Positions 62,498 through 64,000 of a stretch of 64,000 bases of DNA are shown piece after piece (the first letter of the stretch is position 1; every line of letters starts with the position of its first letter). The stretch is from Caldiserica bacterium UBA4770 (GTDB lineage: Bacteria; Caldisericota; Caldisericia; Caldisericales; Caldisericaceae): the NCBI GenBank assembly GCA_002403335.1, contig DHHO01000002.1, positions 1 through 64,000 on the forward strand, given 5' to 3'. The notes beneath the pieces are model-generated. The model was not told the origin of the DNA and searched no databases. It worked only from the letters and a program-made list of their open reading frames with translations. Both the position numbers and the translations under genes were made by a program.

Positions 62498-63937
62498 ATG
62501 TATAAACCAACAATAGGACTCGAGATTCATTTGCAATTGATGACAGAATCCAAGATATTCTGTAGTTGTTCCACAGAGTTTGCAGCAAAGCCAAATACGC
62601 ATATATGTCCTGTATGCATAGGACTGCCTGGAGCATTGCCTGTCCTTAATGAAAAGGTTATTGAATATGGTGTTATGCTGGGAATTGCATTGAACTGTAC
62701 TATAAATGAGGTTTCTTCTTTCTACAGAAAAAACTATTTCTATCCAGACCTGCCCAAAGGTTATCAGATTACTCAATATGCAATTCCTCTTGCAAAAGAT
62801 GGCTTTCTTGAGATTGTTACAGAGAACCAGAGAAAAATGATAAGAATAGAAAAGGCTCATATAGAGGAGGATTCAGGAAAATCAATACATACAGGAGATA
62901 TCACGGAATCGGAGTATTCCTTTATTGATTTTAACAGGTCTGGTGTTCCTCTTATGGAGATTGTTACGTATCCTGACATAGAATCACCGGATGAGGCATA
63001 CGAGTTCCTGAACCTTTTGAGGAGCATTGCAAGATATCTCGGTGTTTCGACTGGGGATATGGAAAAGGGTGCTTTGAGATGTGATGTAAATATATCCGTC
63101 TCAAAAGACGAAGTGATGGGAACAAAGGTTGAGATTAAAAACCTTAACTCTTTCCGGAGCGTGAAGAGAGCACTTGAGTATGAAATTAAAAGGCAGACGA
63201 AACTTATTGAGGAGGGTAGGACGGTAGTTAAGGAAACAAGACACTTTGACGAGAAAGATGGTACAACAAAAGCAATGAGAACAAAGGAAGAGCTAAACGA
63301 TTACAGATATTTTCCGGAACCAGATCTCCCACCCCTTATTATCTCAGGGGATTTTATAGAAGAGATTGGGCAGAGAATTCCTGAGCTTCCTAACCAAAAA
63401 ATGAGGAGATTTATCGAAGATTATTCACTGAGTATTGATTATGCAAGGTCGATTGCATATGTGCCCTCCTTCTCAAAGTATTTTGAGAGTATTATTGCAT
63501 TTACTGGAAAACCGAGAGAGGTTGCAAATTTTATAATGGTTAATATCTCAAACTATCTGAATGAGACGGGGAAGGATATTGAAGAAGTCCCCTTTGGGAA
63601 AGAAGAATTCAAAGAGTTACTTGACCTTATTGATAGTAAAATAATCTCTTTGAATATTGCAAAGAATGTTCTTGATGACTCCATAAGGTCAGGGAAAAGC
63701 CCCTCTGAAATAGTCAGGGAAAAGGGACTTTCCCAGGTTACTGATGAAGATACCCTAAGAAGTATGATTGTAGAAGTCCTCAAGGAGAACGAAATGCAGG
63801 TAAGGCAGTACCTTGCGGGAAAGACAAAAGTTATCGGGTTTCTTGTGGGTGCTGTCATGAAAAAAAGTGGTGGCAAGGCAAACCCCGATCTTGTAAATAA
63901 AATTCTTCTTAAAGAATTGGAGACATTAAGGCAATGA
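62498..63937 (+). CDS. gatB: Asp/Glu-tRNA amidotransferase subunit GatB
   Basis: A 479-residue GatB. IGLEIHLQLMTESKIFCSCST (one zinc Cys pair), HICPVCIGLPGALPVLN (second pair), FYPDLPKGYQITQY and DYRYFPEPDLPPL are classic kinase-like cradle blocks; the YqeY-like tail follows. I start it at the ATG at 62498, one base after the gatA stop. The trio amidates mischarged Glu-tRNA(Gln) and/or Asp-tRNA(Asn). Confidence 0.96.
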   Translation: MYKPTIGLEIHLQLMTESKIFCSCSTEFAAKPNTHICPVCIGLPGALPVLNEKVIEYGVMLGIALNCTINEVSSFYRKNYFYPDLPKGYQITQYAIPLAKDGFLEIVTENQRKMIRIEKAHIEEDSGKSIHTGDITESEYSFIDFNRSGVPLMEIVTYPDIESPDEAYEFLNLLRSIARYLGVSTGDMEKGALRCDVNISVSKDEVMGTKVEIKNLNSFRSVKRALEYEIKRQTKLIEEGRTVVKETRHFDEKDGTTKAMRTKEELNDYRYFPEPDLPPLIISGDFIEEIGQRIPELPNQKMRRFIEDYSLSIDYARSIAYVPSFSKYFESIIAFTGKPREVANFIMVNISNYLNETGKDIEEVPFGKEEFKELLDLIDSKIISLNIAKNVLDDSIRSGKSPSEIVREKGLSQVTDEDTLRSMIVEVLKENEMQVRQYLAGKTKVIGFLVGAVMKKSGGKANPDLVNKILLKELETLRQ

Positions 63938-64000
63938 TACTGGAAGAAATTATCAAAAGAAAATCCGTGAGGAGTTATCTTGATAAAGAAGTAGAAGAAG
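63934..64000 (+). CDS. Nitroreductase family protein, partial (N-terminus)
   Basis: The first 22 codons, MILEEIIKRKSVRSYLDKEV, match the opening of flavin nitroreductases (I..R.S.R.Y....V). The ATG overlaps the gatB stop (ATGA). The gene runs off the window. Confidence 0.65.
   Translation, partial: MILEEIIKRKSVRSYLDKEVEE

Overview
The window comes from an AT-rich, gene-dense genome that looks like an anaerobic, fermentative, probably heat-loving bacterium of a deep-branching lineage (Caldisericota, Thermotogota or Dictyoglomota type). This placement is inference. It rests on a tungsten-type aldehyde ferredoxin oxidoreductase, phosphotransbutyrylase plus butyrate kinase, a membrane pyrophosphatase with Na+-type residues, GatCAB in place of a full aminoacyl-tRNA synthetase set, and strong Shine-Dalgarno sites with sigma70-like promoters. 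No rRNA, phage genes, transposase or CRISPR array was seen.

Layout. 1-6.8 kb (minus): thiamine-dependent 2-oxoacid or acetoin dehydrogenase E1 genes (one complete alpha/beta pair and the start of a second alpha) behind a VOC protein; then a three-gene oxidoreductase operon (ferredoxin, AOR, FAD oxidoreductase) led by a promoter and a candidate molybdenum/tungsten-cofactor riboswitch. 7-12 kb: an FmdE-like protein, a tautomerase, a cysteine hydrolase, several decayed genes (one clearly a radical SAM protein), and ptb-buk. 12.1-14.1 kb: a class III aminotransferase and a small membrane exporter. 14-20.2 kb (minus): a complete phosphate regulon phoB-phoR-pstSCAB-phoU with a four-copy 11-bp-period Pho box before pstS. 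20.3-26.2 kb: a DUF2207 protein and a B12/iron-type ABC importer with a fused copper-amine-oxidase-like N-terminal domain, an operator-like palindrome inside its promoter, a structured leader and a THEP1-type NTPase.

26.7-36 kb: ZIP metal transporter, OsmC, aldo/keto reductase, a truncated methyltransferase, two PLP enzymes, a PHP phosphatase, a PepV-type dipeptidase and an OGG-type DNA glycosylase. 36.5-37.1 kb: six tRNA genes (Lys, Glu, Val, Asp, Gly, Thr), then hppA and an LCP protein. 41.2-41.4 kb: three tRNAs (Leu, Cys, Gly) on the minus strand. 41.8-44.4 kb (minus): a 36-residue Lys/Ala-rich histone-H1-like protein, and rplU-rpmA-obg-nadD, where obg has no ATG, GTG or TTG at its 5' end.

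44.4-52.9 kb is the accessory part: two large paralogous secreted proteins (seven propeller-like repeats, InlB-type repeats, two C-terminal repeats each) embedded in interspersed repeats, including exact-length direct repeats of 212 bp and 134 bp. 52.9-64 kb returns to housekeeping: a BaiN-type flavoprotein, a 5'-nucleotidase family enzyme, DUF763, a YigZ protein, a PQQ-like membrane-anchored protein, ligA, gatCAB and the start of a nitroreductase.

The strongest leads for follow-up are the obg start, the cofactor riboswitch, the controlled leader of the ABC importer, the repeat-bracketed secreted paralogues and a candidate small RNA whose loop resembles the anti-Shine-Dalgarno sequence.
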